A DNA stretch of 64,000 bases from Oreocharis arfaki. Taxonomy: Eukaryota; Chordata; Aves; Passeriformes; Paramythiidae. The DNA lies in contig VZRR01005755.1 in assembly GCA_013398015.1 (NCBI GenBank), positions 336,878-400,877 of the forward strand. The letters are read 5' to 3'. A program made the position numbers and the translations under genes. The notes beneath the pieces were generated by a model that was not told the origin of the DNA, ran no database searches, and worked only from the letters and a program-made list of their open reading frames with translations. Below, in pieces: positions 50,252 to 60,985 of the stretch (position 1 is its first letter; each line of letters starts with the position of its first letter).

Positions 50252-50820
50252 TGGCCAGCAGGACTAGGGCAGTGATCCTTTGCCTGCACTCGGCACTGGC
50301 GAGGCCATACCTGAATCCAGTGTTCAGTCTGGGGCCCCTCATTGTGAGAAAAACATCATGGGACTGGAGTGTGTGCAGAGAAGGGCAACGGAGCTGGTGA
50401 AGGGCCTGGAGCACGAGCCCTGTGAGGAGCAGCTGAGGGAGCGGGGGCTGTTTAGGCTGGAGAAAAGGAGGCCCGAGGAGGATCTTATCACTCTCTACAG
50501 CTACCTGAAAGGAGGGTGTAGCAAGGTGGGCATGAGTCTCTTCTCACAAGATGCGATAGGACAGGAGAAAATGGCCTCAAGTTGCACTAATGGGAGGTTT
50601 AGATTGGATAATGGGAAAAAATTATTCATCAAAAGTGTTGTCAAGCACTGGAACAGGTTGCCCAAGGAAGTGGTGCAGCCACCACCCCTGGGGGTATTTA
50701 AAAGATGCGTAGATGTGGCACTTGAGGACATGGTTTGGTGATGAACTTGGCAGTGTTTGGTTAATGATGGGGCTTAATGATCTTGAAGGTCTTTTTAACC
50801 TGAACAATTATGTTTCTATT
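50252..50820 (+). mobile_element. CR1 LINE 3' fragment (end of ORF2 and 3' UTR)
   Basis: The match to CR1 begins abruptly at 'gtggccagcagg' (50252) and continues through the last quarter of ORF2. Recognisable blocks are 'cactcggcactgg', 'agagaagggcaacggagctg', 'agctacctgaaaggagggtg', 'gggaggtttagattggata', 'aagcactggaacaggttgcc' and 'gtatttaaaagatgcgtaga'. The short 3' UTR has 'aacttggcagtgtttggtta' and 'taatgatcttgaaggtcttt', then 'aacctgaacaatta' and one degenerate octamer. About 570 bp remain, a typical 5' truncation. It is far better preserved than the copy at 13.4 kb, so it is a younger insertion, but it carries indels relative to the consensus and is inactive. Confidence 0.92.
50280..50741 (+). 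pseudogene. C-terminal fragment of CR1 ORF2 polyprotein, decayed
   Basis: This frame covers the end of the CR1 ORF2 protein (the region after the reverse transcriptase palm). Hallmarks in order are VQRRAT, LRERGLFRLEKRRPEEDLI, YSYLKGG, GRFRLD, VVKHWNRLPKEVV and VFKRCVDVAL. The listed start is a TTG, not an ATG, and is not a real start: the true protein would begin about 2 kb upstream. Before about 50313 the CR1 peptide lies in another frame because of a one-base loss near 50313-50320. Residues encoded at about 50551-50592 are also out of the ancestral frame, bracketed by compensating indels. The stop lies one codon beyond the position I expect, since a TAG appears changed to TGG before the TGA. 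Confidence 0.88.
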
Positions 50821-53800
50821 TTTCTTCTCGTAGACTAGAGAAGCAGGGTTCTGGGTGCTTAAAATTAGATGGGATGAATCTGGGTATTAAAGAAGGAGTT
50901 CAAAGCAGAGTGGAGACCTCTCACCCTGGAGGATGACTTGAATTTTAAGATCTATAACACAGCAGTAGACCATTTAGGAGCCATCCCCTGAGCGAGGGCA
51001 TCTTCTCCAGTGTATAATCATTACCAGTTTGTACTGTTCTGCTTGATACACTGAAGGAACTTATATCAGTCCATAGGAAGGAGACCTTACAGAGGTTGGC
51101 AGCTATTATTAGGCAATGCTCAGAGTGAAAGCACGGTGAGTGCTCCAAATTTCAGGGCAGTAATTTATGAACTCTGAGGAGAGATATTACCAAGACTACT
51201 TTGCTTTTGATACTTTCATGTTAAGTTAATCACGTGTTGCCTTCTCATTGAAGATCATTAAAACAAGGAAGGTGGATCTGAGCAGAAAAAGTGGTGAGTG
51301 TCTGACTGGTGTCACAAAGAGAAAACTGCACAAACCCTAAGACTGGAACTTTCAAGCCCAGATTGGAGTTCCTGTGCTGCTGCAACCTTCATATGTGATG
51401 GTGGGCAGCCTCCTTTGAAGTAGATCCACATATTTTAAGGTGTAGCAGCCATCAAGTAGGACTTACCTCATCTAAGGTTCCCCTTAGAAGGAGGTAGGCT
51501 CAAGCAGAATAAAAAACAATATTAAAAAATTGCCTTAATTTCCTACTGGAAATGACAAAACAAGGAGTGACCTAAAACTCTGCCTCCTGCTCTGACCATT
51601 GAGAAAATACCAGGATTAACAATTTTCCCTTCCTTCCTAGATGTAAGCAGATGTGCCATTTTAAAATAAAAACACAAAGGGAAACCAGTTTTTGCAGATA
51701 TATTGCTTTTTTGTTATAATTCTAGGTGAATTGGAGGAAAATCCATATACACCAGGAAAAAAAATTAAAAAAAACCCACACCACTGACCTGAGACAGAAT
51801 ATTTCATTTCTGAATTGGCTCAAAATATTTTGAGTCAGATGAGTTCAATAATGAATTACTTTCCAGTTACAGTGCAGGGTTACAGTTCAGGACGTTTTCT
51901 CAGTAGATGGGACACTCTTTGTTATCCTATAATGCAATGCAGATGTTTCTCTCTTTGCCTTGTGCAAGGATGATTATCTATATGGGTTTTCAGAGTTTTC
52001 ACGGAATCCAGACATGGAGACTGCAAAGAGCAAACTTCCAAACTACATGTCCCAGAAGGCTGTAACATAAGGGAAAAGCTCAGAAGTGACCTGAAATAGA
52101 GCATTTTGGGGTCAATTTGACACACCACAAGAAAACATTTTGATTTCAGGAATGGTGAAATATTTTGTTTTGCTTGAAAATGTCAGGCAAAATGCTATGA
52201 CTTTGCCAGAAAAAGAAAAACAGGGTTTTTGGGGGTTTTTTGGGTTTTTTTCCCAAAATTTCCACCCAGAGAAAAAATCTTGACATTTCAGCTCTTTGTT
52301 CCAATGTGGGATGAAAACAAACATTGAAATGTCAGGATTTGCTGCAGGATGAATTTTGCCAAATTTTTGGTGTAATGCCTTGGCCCCAGAATTTACATCT
52401 TACTTTGAAGTATGGGTGGATGCTCAGAGGGTGGGAGGGATTTTGTAAAAGAGTATCATATGTTCATATGAACCTAGACACCTATGTGTTCCAGTTCCTG
52501 TGATGTTTTTGACCATTTAAAGATTGCAGTTAACAGGTATTGGATGTGAATAAACTGGAAGATAGCACAAATCAACATAGAAATTCTTGTCTCTTTGCTT
52601 AGTTTTCACTCCTTCTGTAAGTGGGGAAACTGCCCTAGGTCTGTATCTGATTTTAGCTTGATTAATGAAAATCAGGGACAATGGGAAGCTCTCGTCTTGA
52701 AGTCATTGGGAGTGATGCCTGAGTGAGGTCTGATGGAACAAGGAAAAGAAACCAAGTCGACCTTGGACAGCTTGGCCCAATGCAAGCTTTGGAGATATCT
52801 CAGCAAGTATGGCAAATGTGGTCACATGCCCTATTGGCTGTAAGTAATTAAGGAACATAAATCTGGATTACTGTCACAATTCACTCTGTACAAATATCCT
52901 TAGAGGGGTTTGGTTCTGCCAGCATTGAACAATACATTGGTGGGAATCAGCTACAAGAGGATTATGTGTGGATATTGCTTTATGGGGAACAGGCACACTC
53001 ACAGAAGGATTTATACTTTTACTGACTTCATGGATTTCTTAGAACACCGCCCTTTACATGGCCAAACACAAACTGCAAATTAAAGAAATACAGAAGAGGT
53101 GGACAAGGCTTTCTGTTATCTCTGGATAATCCAATCATTCCAGAAGCAGAACATCAATAACTGTTTTGGAATGCCACACATGAACACCTAGAGGTGGTAG
53201 TACATGTCACATCTCCAAAGGCCAGGCTGTGTTTAGGTGCAGAAAAGCATAAGGTTGGTGTACAAAAGAGCATCTTTTTCAGTCAGCCCAGAACCTTGCC
53301 TACAAGAGGCCTAAGGTAAATATTACTTCAGGGCTCCAGGAAATGTAGCACATACAGAGAAACTCTTCCCTCTTTCCTCTGGACATCCAATCATCAGCAG
53401 TGTGAAGGTCTGATCAGATAATCACACTTGGAAGCCGCCACTGGGCCTGTCCTTCAGGAGTTATCCTCATCTTTTTGGCCACAGGGGCTGTTGGACTTCG
53501 CACACTTCCTGACAGCCACTGTCCATCCCACTCCATGCAGAGGTGGGACACTGCATATGGTCATCTCTACAATCTGGAACTGGCCAAGAGACACCCACTC
53601 AAATCTCTCTAAATTAAGAAATCCCTTTGTACCATCTTATAAACAAAGTTGCTTTACCTTACCATTTTACAGGATTCTTGGGATCAGCAGGTTCATGGCC
53701 CAGAGCCTTGGAGAGATATTGAACCTTTGTTGAACAAGAAGGGCTAACTCTCACCTCCTATTCTAAATGTATGTTACTGGGCTAACAGATCTGAAAACCT

Positions 53801-56030
53801 CTGAACAACCTAATCTAGGAGTTTTCAATATGTACGATCAAGAATGGTCAGAGGGGTACAGACATTGCAGGCAGTCCAGAAAGATGGAATGAGGTACTTT
53901 CAAAACCCCAGGTGATTTTTTTTTACAAATTCTCAAACAGTGAACTGCCAGAGGAGATCACTTTGAGTGCACTGCAGTTATTTGGGTAATTTGTGAAGGG
54001 TATATTTGGCAGTGCAATGAACATGATAGACAAGGTATGAGTGCTAAAAATCATGTCAAGGCTGCTGGAATTACACCCTTATTATTTATTTCACAAGATC
54101 TCTGAGATATGGGATGAACTGGGTTAAATGTAGTACATTTGCATTAGGAAAGGCATTTTTTTTCACAAAAAGATTTTTGTCTTCATGTAATGCACAATAT
54201 TTTGCAACAAGACACTGGTTTCCTCAAGGAATTGGAGATTTATCTCAGCTGGGCATGGAAAAAGGCTGACATTCCTTCACCTCCACAGTACTGTGCTTTC
54301 TCCCCAAAAGATACCAGCAACTTAGACCAAAATGTTGTTCTGGCTTCAGAAGTCTTGTAAAGAAAGAAATGAGGAAAGTTCTCCAGCTAAAAGATCATGA
54401 GCCCACTTACACTCAAGGAAAAAGATGAAAGTGAGTAGGACTTTCAGAAACAGAGGAACCTGCCTTTTCCTCCCCCTTGAGTTCATTGGGAAGCTGACAT
54501 TTTTAAGATGGTCTCTCAACTATATCAGTTTAACAGTCTGTGGTCTGGACCACTATTTTATATAAGCTATCACGTTTCTCGGGAATGGCCTGACAAGCAA
54601 ACTCTCTGTCAAGAGAGGGTTTCTACAAGTGTTTATTACTTGGCATGAATGCCACTCTTACTCTGGGACAAAATCACCACCTTTTCAGGCCTCTCAGCCC
54701 CTGAAGAGAGAAACTGGTCACAGTGCTTCCTCTGCTCTGAGTCCCACCCATGCCCTGAGGCCAAGGCTGTCTCAGGGATGCCTCCAGCCTGCCTGCAGAC
54801 CGCCTCCGCGGGCAGGCCGAGTCCTGTTCTATCCAGCTGGCAGAGCCAAATCTACCTGAGAGGATGCTCTCCAGCTATGCAAGAGGCCATGGCCAAAGCC
54901 TTAGCATGTGGGCAGGAGGCAAGCACAGTCTTGAGGCCACTGTCAGCAGATAGTAAAGACACATCCAGAAAATCAAGTAAAAAACTTAAGGGATGACAGC
55001 TCTGAAGACATTGACCCAAGGTAGGAGGCCATCTCAGCATGGAAGCCAAAAATAACATATGCTACTGAGCCTGAACGGTCCCTTCCCAGTAGCTGAAGAG
55101 AAATTCTCAGTGAAACATGGCTGAGCCACTTCCTTGAATGTGAAGGGAACCTGTCTTATCTCCAAGATGTCAGTCCTTTGCCTAATAAAAAAAATTCCCA
55201 TTCCCCTTCCCCTTTTGAAAAACAAATGACTTCCAAGGATGCAAAGGTGTTTTTAATGATTTTCATATCTCATTACTAAGGCAACAATTAGAAGTCTGGA
55301 TTAGACTTTGCCCTTCTTATTTCCTGAGAGCTGTTGAACCTGACTCTGATGGAGTGTGCTCCTCTGGACATCTTCTAACATTTGTTGCTTCAACGTGGCA
55401 CAATGCTACCTAACACCCATCATGATATTTTGCATCTCCCAATGAGCCTTGTGTAGCTCCAGTGCCCGACTGCACCACAAGGTGTAAGCATCATCAGAAA
55501 AAACTTGTTGCTGTGATGGCTGAGGATCCATGGCATCGAGAGTGATGGATTCCAAACTGATGCTGATGGAAAGCAGACAACCAATTTTCCACTAAAAAAG
55601 TAAACACTGGACAACTCGATGTCAGCAGAACTAACCAGCCTGAGGGGAAAGAAAACAACAAAAGGAAGAAAAAGAAAAAAAAACCAAAAACCTATGGAGT
55701 TCCCCCCTTTTTTTTTTTTTTTTAAAAGCTAGAATAACTGAATGTTCCGAGCTTCCTCACAAGGGAAATGATTTTATGTGCTAATGTTAGAGGAGAGGTT
55801 TGGAGGCTGCCTCAGTGAATGGAGTCATGCAAGGTAGCACAGAAAAAATAAAGGCAAACAGTGGTGGAAGAACTGTGATAATAAAACATATCTTAAATAT
55901 AAAAACAGAGAACTAACAAAAGGTGTTGGGAGCTGAAATGTAACATGATTCACCAGAAGAGTTTTCAAAGGGGAACTGTTGCCCCTTTTTGCCTTGAGGC
56001 AACCCCAAGGCTGTTTTGATGGAGCGGAGA
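50821..56030. other. Unique noncoding sequence with A/T runs
   Basis: No gene or interspersed repeat is recognised. A-rich runs lie near 51758-51777, a G/T run at 52223-52251 (three G-tracts separated by T-tracts, one short of a classic quadruplex pattern), and an A-rich then C6T16 stretch at 55650-55723. A somewhat GC-richer part at 54650-54990 has overlapping open frames of up to 115 codons without known domains. Confidence 0.5.
55650..55723. repeat. A-rich run followed by C6T16 tract
   Basis: An A/G-rich stretch (about 55650-55690) is followed after about 10 bases by C6 (55702-55707) and T16 (55708-55723). The A-rich and T-rich parts are complementary and could pair as an imperfect hairpin. 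A poly(A) in one orientation and a poly(T) in the other suggest slippage or two old retroposon tails, but no body sequence is recognised. Confidence 0.75.
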
Positions 56031-56160
56031 GGAACAGTGGACAAGGTGCTGTATTTGGACTCAGCTGGGGAAGGTCCCAGTCCTGACTTTAACCCTGACA
56101 CACTGAGCAACCCTAGGCAAGCTCCTCCCCTTTCCTGGGACTCATCTTTCCTCTTACAGT
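56031..56160 (+). mobile_element. MIR-like ancient SINE
   Basis: The segment matches the 5' head and core of MIR in order: 'aacagtggacaaggtgctg', then 'ttggactcag', 'cccagtcctgactttaaccc', 'actgagcaaccctaggcaag', 'ctcctcccctttcctgggac' and 'tcatctttcctcttaca', the last two standing for 'acctctctgtgcctcagtttcctcatctgtaaa'. Copies in birds are inherited from the amniote ancestor. The 3' tail is not visible. A 178-codon minus-strand frame (56449-55913) reads straight through the element and is therefore most likely a chance ORF. Confidence 0.65.
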
Positions 56161-59100
56161 TTGCCTGTCTTCCCCAGTGTACCTGTGACCTCTGGGGCAG
56201 GGAAGAAGACAATGTTCCTTGGCTGAGAACATTCCGGGAGTGTCTTACTTGAACAGAAGTCCTCTGAGCAGCCAGAAGCCTTGCTGGTGAAAACACTCCT
56301 GTCTCCCTGGCCTCAGCAGCATTTTGCCAGGAAGCAGCTGAGCTCTTGGCAGCTCTGATGCTCCAGGCATCCTCAGTGGCACCAGGAAACGGCTCTGAAG
56401 AGGGGGATTTTCCTGAATGGCAGGGATTCCCCATATTTTCCCAATCCAAGATCCAAGACAGTAGCCCTGGAATTCCCAGAATTCAGAGCAGTTGGCTGGT
56501 TTTTTTCCCTCCTTTTTCTTGTTGTTTTTTTTTCTTCAGAAAACAGTTAGACAAAAGTCTTTTCATTCCTCCTGTCCTACCCTCTAAAAAAAAGAAAACC
56601 AAACAGTAGACTCTACTACATGTGAAATTATGCCTTCCCTTAGATTAGAAAGGGAAGATTAGAAAAGAAACCCATTTTTCGATAGGTTGGAATTGATCAG
56701 GACGTCATTCCTGCTAAGAGCTATGGGACAGGATCCTTATGTCCCTCCTTTAGCTTCCAGATATGAGCAAAGGAACACCAGAGTCTGGGTCAGACCACAA
56801 GTTCAGCTGTGTTGGCATCCATAACCAGCAGATTTCAGGGACATTAACAACACTGCAAACATGTTTTGAACCTTCCTCAGAGCACCCTTCCTGACTCAAC
56901 TCCTCTGTGGCTCTTGCTGAGTCAGAGGTGATGTTTCAGAAAAAGTATTTTCTTCCTAAAATCTTGCTATTAAGGGTTTGAATCCAGGTAAGCAACCTGT
57001 GGCAGTGATGGTGGCTTAGCTATGCATGGTGAAGAAATATCTATTTTCATTAGTACTGAACAATCTGGCTTCACTGGCCCTGCCTTTGAAGGCTGAGTGT
57101 AGGATTCTAGACTCCATTTATTGTCTATAGAGATAGATATGTGCCCTCAGGGAGCAATTCATCTCATCTTGGGCTACATGTCTCAGACACAGGCAAAAGG
57201 CTGAAGACACCCATTTCTGTCCCCACCTTTCACCTCCTCCTTCCTCCCTGTAAAGGCAGTCTAGGGTGTCTAGCTCAGCTTTAGAAAAATAAATTTTAGG
57301 TACTCAGGCTGAGGTGAATTTCCCCTACAAGTACCAAGTATCTGTGACAGCTTTACCAGACATCATAGGATCACAGATAACAGCACAGACCAAGAAAGTA
57401 CCATGTTTTTACAACTGTGCTGTTACTCCCCTGGCTGATGGAAGAGATATCTGTGGAAAACAAGAGGTATAGTCAACAACCTCAAGATGCAGCCCAGGAA
57501 ATCCCTGAACTACCAGCTGTGGTATCTGAGAGGAGATCCCAAGGAACAGATCACACAGATAGATTTTCTCACTCTCTTCCACTCTCTGAGAGAGGATGCA
57601 GGATCAGGGATTGAAGATCTGACTCTGTGATAGTTACCTTTTTATCTCTTCTTGTCATAGCTCACCTAGAAGCTAAGGGGATATAAATATGTATTAATAA
57701 TGATAGCCATGGAGAATCAGAAATGTTCACCCATGTGGGAAATGTCCCACTGGAGTCCTTACCACCATCAGACACCGAAGACAGAGAATTGCGTAGAAGC
57801 AAGCGTCTCCATCCCCACTGCAGCACTTAAATCACTTCATCGTCCTACTTTCACCACAGGGGAGGAAACAGAGACTTTTTGGTTTCTCTGCTCTTAGCCA
57901 CCATGGGTCCTGCATCTCTCAGGTCAATAAAGGTTGCACCATGCAAATGGGAGTCTTCACAGTGCAGGCATGTCCAGCAGCAGTTGATATGTGGATTTGA
58001 ATCTTAGTAACATCTTGAATAACCAGCTCTTGGTCCAAAGAGGTTCAGCCATACATACAACATAATACACTGCTTTTCTACCTCTCTCCTGTTTTACTCT
58101 ATCTAAATGCTATGTTCTCTTAGGAGCACAGTTTTTGAAAGCCAGCTGTTCACTAACATAGGAGAACAGCTCTGAACATTTAATAAATTAAAAAGACTTA
58201 ATGAAATAGAAATATTCATGACAAAGAAAACCTGTTTTCTGCATTAAAATTCTCCCAAATATTGAGCTTTTTACACCATTCTAGAGATAGGGTTTGGAAC
58301 TTTCACAGCCAGCAACAAGAGGATTATGTACCAGGGTCCAAAATCAACTAGAGGCCTTATCTCAGAATGCTGTCCTTTCCTTTCTCCTCAGCAGCTGCTT
58401 AAACTACCACTGCAACTGCATTAGAAAGACTCAGTCCTTGAGATGGCCCTCAAATTCACCCTTTTGGACCATTGCCCCTCTCCACTGCTAACCAAGCCTT
58501 CACCTCATAAGCACACAGCCCCTAGTTTGATTTTCACCCCTTGGGATTTACATCTTTGATGTAATTCTGTTAACGTCAAAGACATCATGGCAAGGACTCA
58601 TCTGGGATCTTGTGTACAGCTGTTGTGTTCCAGGCTGGAGGAATTCACATTCCTCCACCACACCCAAATCTGCCCTAGGTTATCAATACTCTGATAAGCA
58701 GCGCAACTGCCTTTAGACTGGTTAAGGAATTTATCTGCTCATATTTTCTTCCTCCATTTTCTCTGGGCTCCCTCCCCTTTGATTTTTCACTTTTCAGGCC
58801 ATGACATTCCTGCTGATTCCTAGATCTCTGGATTCCTACCTCCTCCTCCTGTTGCTGCTAATACAACTCTGTCTGGAGCCAGATTTAATTAGACCACAAG
58901 AAAAATGAACCACAATGAAGTTACATCAAGGGTGCGATTTCAAGACACAAGAGCCAGGAAACACAGAAGACTTTAAAAAAAAAAAAAGAAAAACAGAAAA
59001 GAAGAGGAAAAATTTACAGCAAACTTTGTCCTAACCCTGTAATGTCCCACCTCTAGCAGAGCTATTATGTTCAAACACAGTTTACACAATAAGGAGTTGA

Positions 59101-60373
59101 TGAGGAAAAGCCTTGGAAGGAGAAGGAAAGGCCTGGGGAGGATCTGCCGGAACACTTTGGCCCTATATCTTTATTGTGTGTGGGTTTGATGCTGTGCCAA
59201 GCTTTATGACACTTACATCCAGGTTGCTCTCTGCAGTGATGCACCATTGAAGCTAAATCACCTACCCATCATGGAATTTACAATGATTTCACTGCGCTTT
59301 GGTTGAGAATATGTTATCATTACCTTCCCTTTTTTATTACCCCAAATGCCTTTCCAGATCACAGCATTCAGTGCTCCAGGAACTTCTTTGCTGCCATGAT
59401 TGTATGTCATTGTGTAAATTCAGCAATGAATACAATAGAGACCTGGTCTATCCCAAGGCCTCCAGGCACTGATGTAATAGGAATAATAAAGCATAATCAT
59501 AAGGAAGAAAATGGCATGTAGCTCTGCCGTGTGGAGTATGGAAATGGATACGGGTGACTGACGCTGACGTAATTCACTCCTACCAAATGGAGGCAAACGG
59601 CCCAGAAAAAGGCTCCTCCTGCACAGCACCAGCAGAGTTATGCCAGTTTCAATAAAACCCTTCTTTGGTGGAAGGAAACATCCTAGTTATTGTAACATGG
59701 TGGAGTTTGAGGCTGTGCCTTCTTAGGTTTGGGGTTTAGTTTTTCCTTTCCATTGATTACTTGTAAAACATATTTTATTTTACCTAAAGGAAAACAAATA
59801 GAGGAAAGAAAATTGTCAGATAACTTGTATGCTGGGTAACACATTAGCAGGGATCTGTTGCTAGATCTATTTCTCCCCTCTCTGTCCCTCAGCTTCCCCC
59901 TTCATGAATTAAAAGTGGGTAGGAAAGTTTACAAGCTCTGCACCTCTGTTGGGAATTCTAAGCTTAAAAGGTTGTAACTGGTTTGGAATAGTGAATACTC
60001 AAGTGTTCAGTTAGAAATTGTGATGTGCAAAATGCAGAGCACTAGTTAACTTTCTATTGATTTATAATGGAGCTTTTCACTTTAGTTCTCAGATTGAACT
60101 GAATCTCTGTGCCTGTGAATTACTCCACTGAGAGTTGGAACACGTAGTCATTGATCATGTCTCATTTCATCTAGGACAGAGGGTTTCTCCCACTTGGGAA
60201 AGTGCTGTTAACCCAAACCTCAGGCTCATAGTTTCCCAGGACAAGCAGTTCTGTAGCTGGAAGGACATTTTGGTTGGAGGTTCAGTATTGTGATTGGGTA
60301 AGATGAAAACTGGAGATAGGGAACTTCTCTCTGTAATGAACTTTTTAGTGGACTTTCCTGGTTAATTGCATCC
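56161..60373. other. Unique noncoding sequence, nothing certain
   Basis: T-rich and A-rich tracts lie near 56501-56538 and 58974-59010. A MIR-core-like string ('ctctgtccctcagcttcccc') occurs at 59880-59899 but is not supported by its flanks. No frame resembles a known protein. Confidence 0.5.
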
Positions 60374-60405
60374 CAGGTGATTTAAATGGCAGGCTGATTT
60401 AAACC
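60374..60405. repeat. 16-bp imperfect tandem pair
   Basis: 'caggtgatttaaatgg' (60374-60389) is followed directly by 'caggctgatttaaacc' (60390-60405), the same unit with a one-base shift and changes at the end. It lies about 50 bp upstream of a TATA box and just before a second small tandem repeat. Confidence 0.75.
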
Positions 60406-60416
60406 AGAGGGGAACA

Positions 60417-60434
60417 GGGAGGTGAGGGAGGTGA
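60417..60434. repeat. 9-bp tandem duplication, G-rich
   Basis: Two perfect copies of 'gggaggtga' lie at 60417-60425 and 60426-60434. With the preceding G4 run they give a G-rich plus strand upstream of the TATA-like box. Confidence 0.8.
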
Positions 60435-60454
60435 GGCTAGGCAACTGGGGAATC

Positions 60455-60462
60455 TATAAAAG
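60455..60462 (+). promoter_or_regulatory. TATA box candidate (TATAAAAG)
   Basis: A consensus 'tataaaag' is preceded by a G-rich segment and followed by 'caggc', a good core-promoter layout, with a possible start about 25-30 bp downstream (60485-60495). I recognise no gene or LTR downstream. An isolated TATA box is expected several times by chance in 64 kb, so this is a weak candidate made slightly better by its G-rich upstream side. Confidence 0.2.
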
Positions 60463-60910
60463 CAGGCAAAGTTAGAAAGCAAGCCTTCCTTTCAGTAGGG
60501 CTCATCTGGCAGCTGGCTGGAGTTAGCAGGAGATGAGAGAGGCTTTGTTAGTGGTGTATACCACCTACTTTTAGATACAGCTCAGTGGGGAACTTTCTTT
60601 GTTGGGTATGGGAGGGGTTTGGCTTCAGCTAGTCCTCTCCTCACAGATGGAGTCAGGCTCTTCAAAGAACAAATTTAGTCTCCATATTATCTACCCTTCG
60701 GCATTTCTGAATGACTCACCTGTGTACTTAGTTGAATAGAGAACAGTTATCAACTCAACCACAGGATTTTGCAAACCACCTCAGCATCGTTGTAGGTATC
60801 TCGGTTGAACACACCTACTCTTTCTGCAGGTATAAGGGAGGAAAATGCTAAAAACAAATAAGTGAACTCCTGTGGCTCTACTTGCTGTCCTGTGCAGTGA
60901 ATCAAGGAAA
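60463..60910. other. Unique sequence downstream of TATA-like box
   Basis: No repeat or gene is recognised. No open frame of note starts within the first 300 bp downstream of the TATA-like box. Confidence 0.5.
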
Positions 60911-60985
60911 AACCATCGAATCACATAATGGTTTGGGTTAGGAGAGACCTTAAAGATCATCTAGTTCCAACCCCCCTGCCACTGA
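60911..60985 (-). mobile_element. CR1 LINE 3' end, minus orientation, very short
   Basis: The plus strand reads as the complement of a CR1 3' terminus: degenerate octamers ('atcgaatcacataatgg'), then 'tttgggttaggagagacctt', 'aaagatcatctagttccaac' and 'ccccctgccactg'. Only about 75 bp are present before the match is lost, which is an extreme 5' truncation. The octamer end at about 60911 is the 3' end of the element. Confidence 0.88.

Noticed and set aside
52223..52251. G-quadruplex
   Set aside because: There are only three G-tracts, separated by T-tracts. A fourth tract within range is missing.
53870..54030. Possible old CR1 ORF2 end ('gaactgccagaggagatcac')
   Set aside because: A few words resemble the ORF2 end, but the block order and the octamer tail are missing.
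55913..56449. 178-codon minus-strand ORF as a gene
   Set aside because: It runs through a MIR-like SINE, has no recognisable domain and sits in a GC-richer patch where long chance ORFs are expected.
59815..59910. Possible MIR from 'ctctgtccctcagcttcccc'
   Set aside because: The match is short and the upstream 'gggcaag' block and downstream tail are absent.
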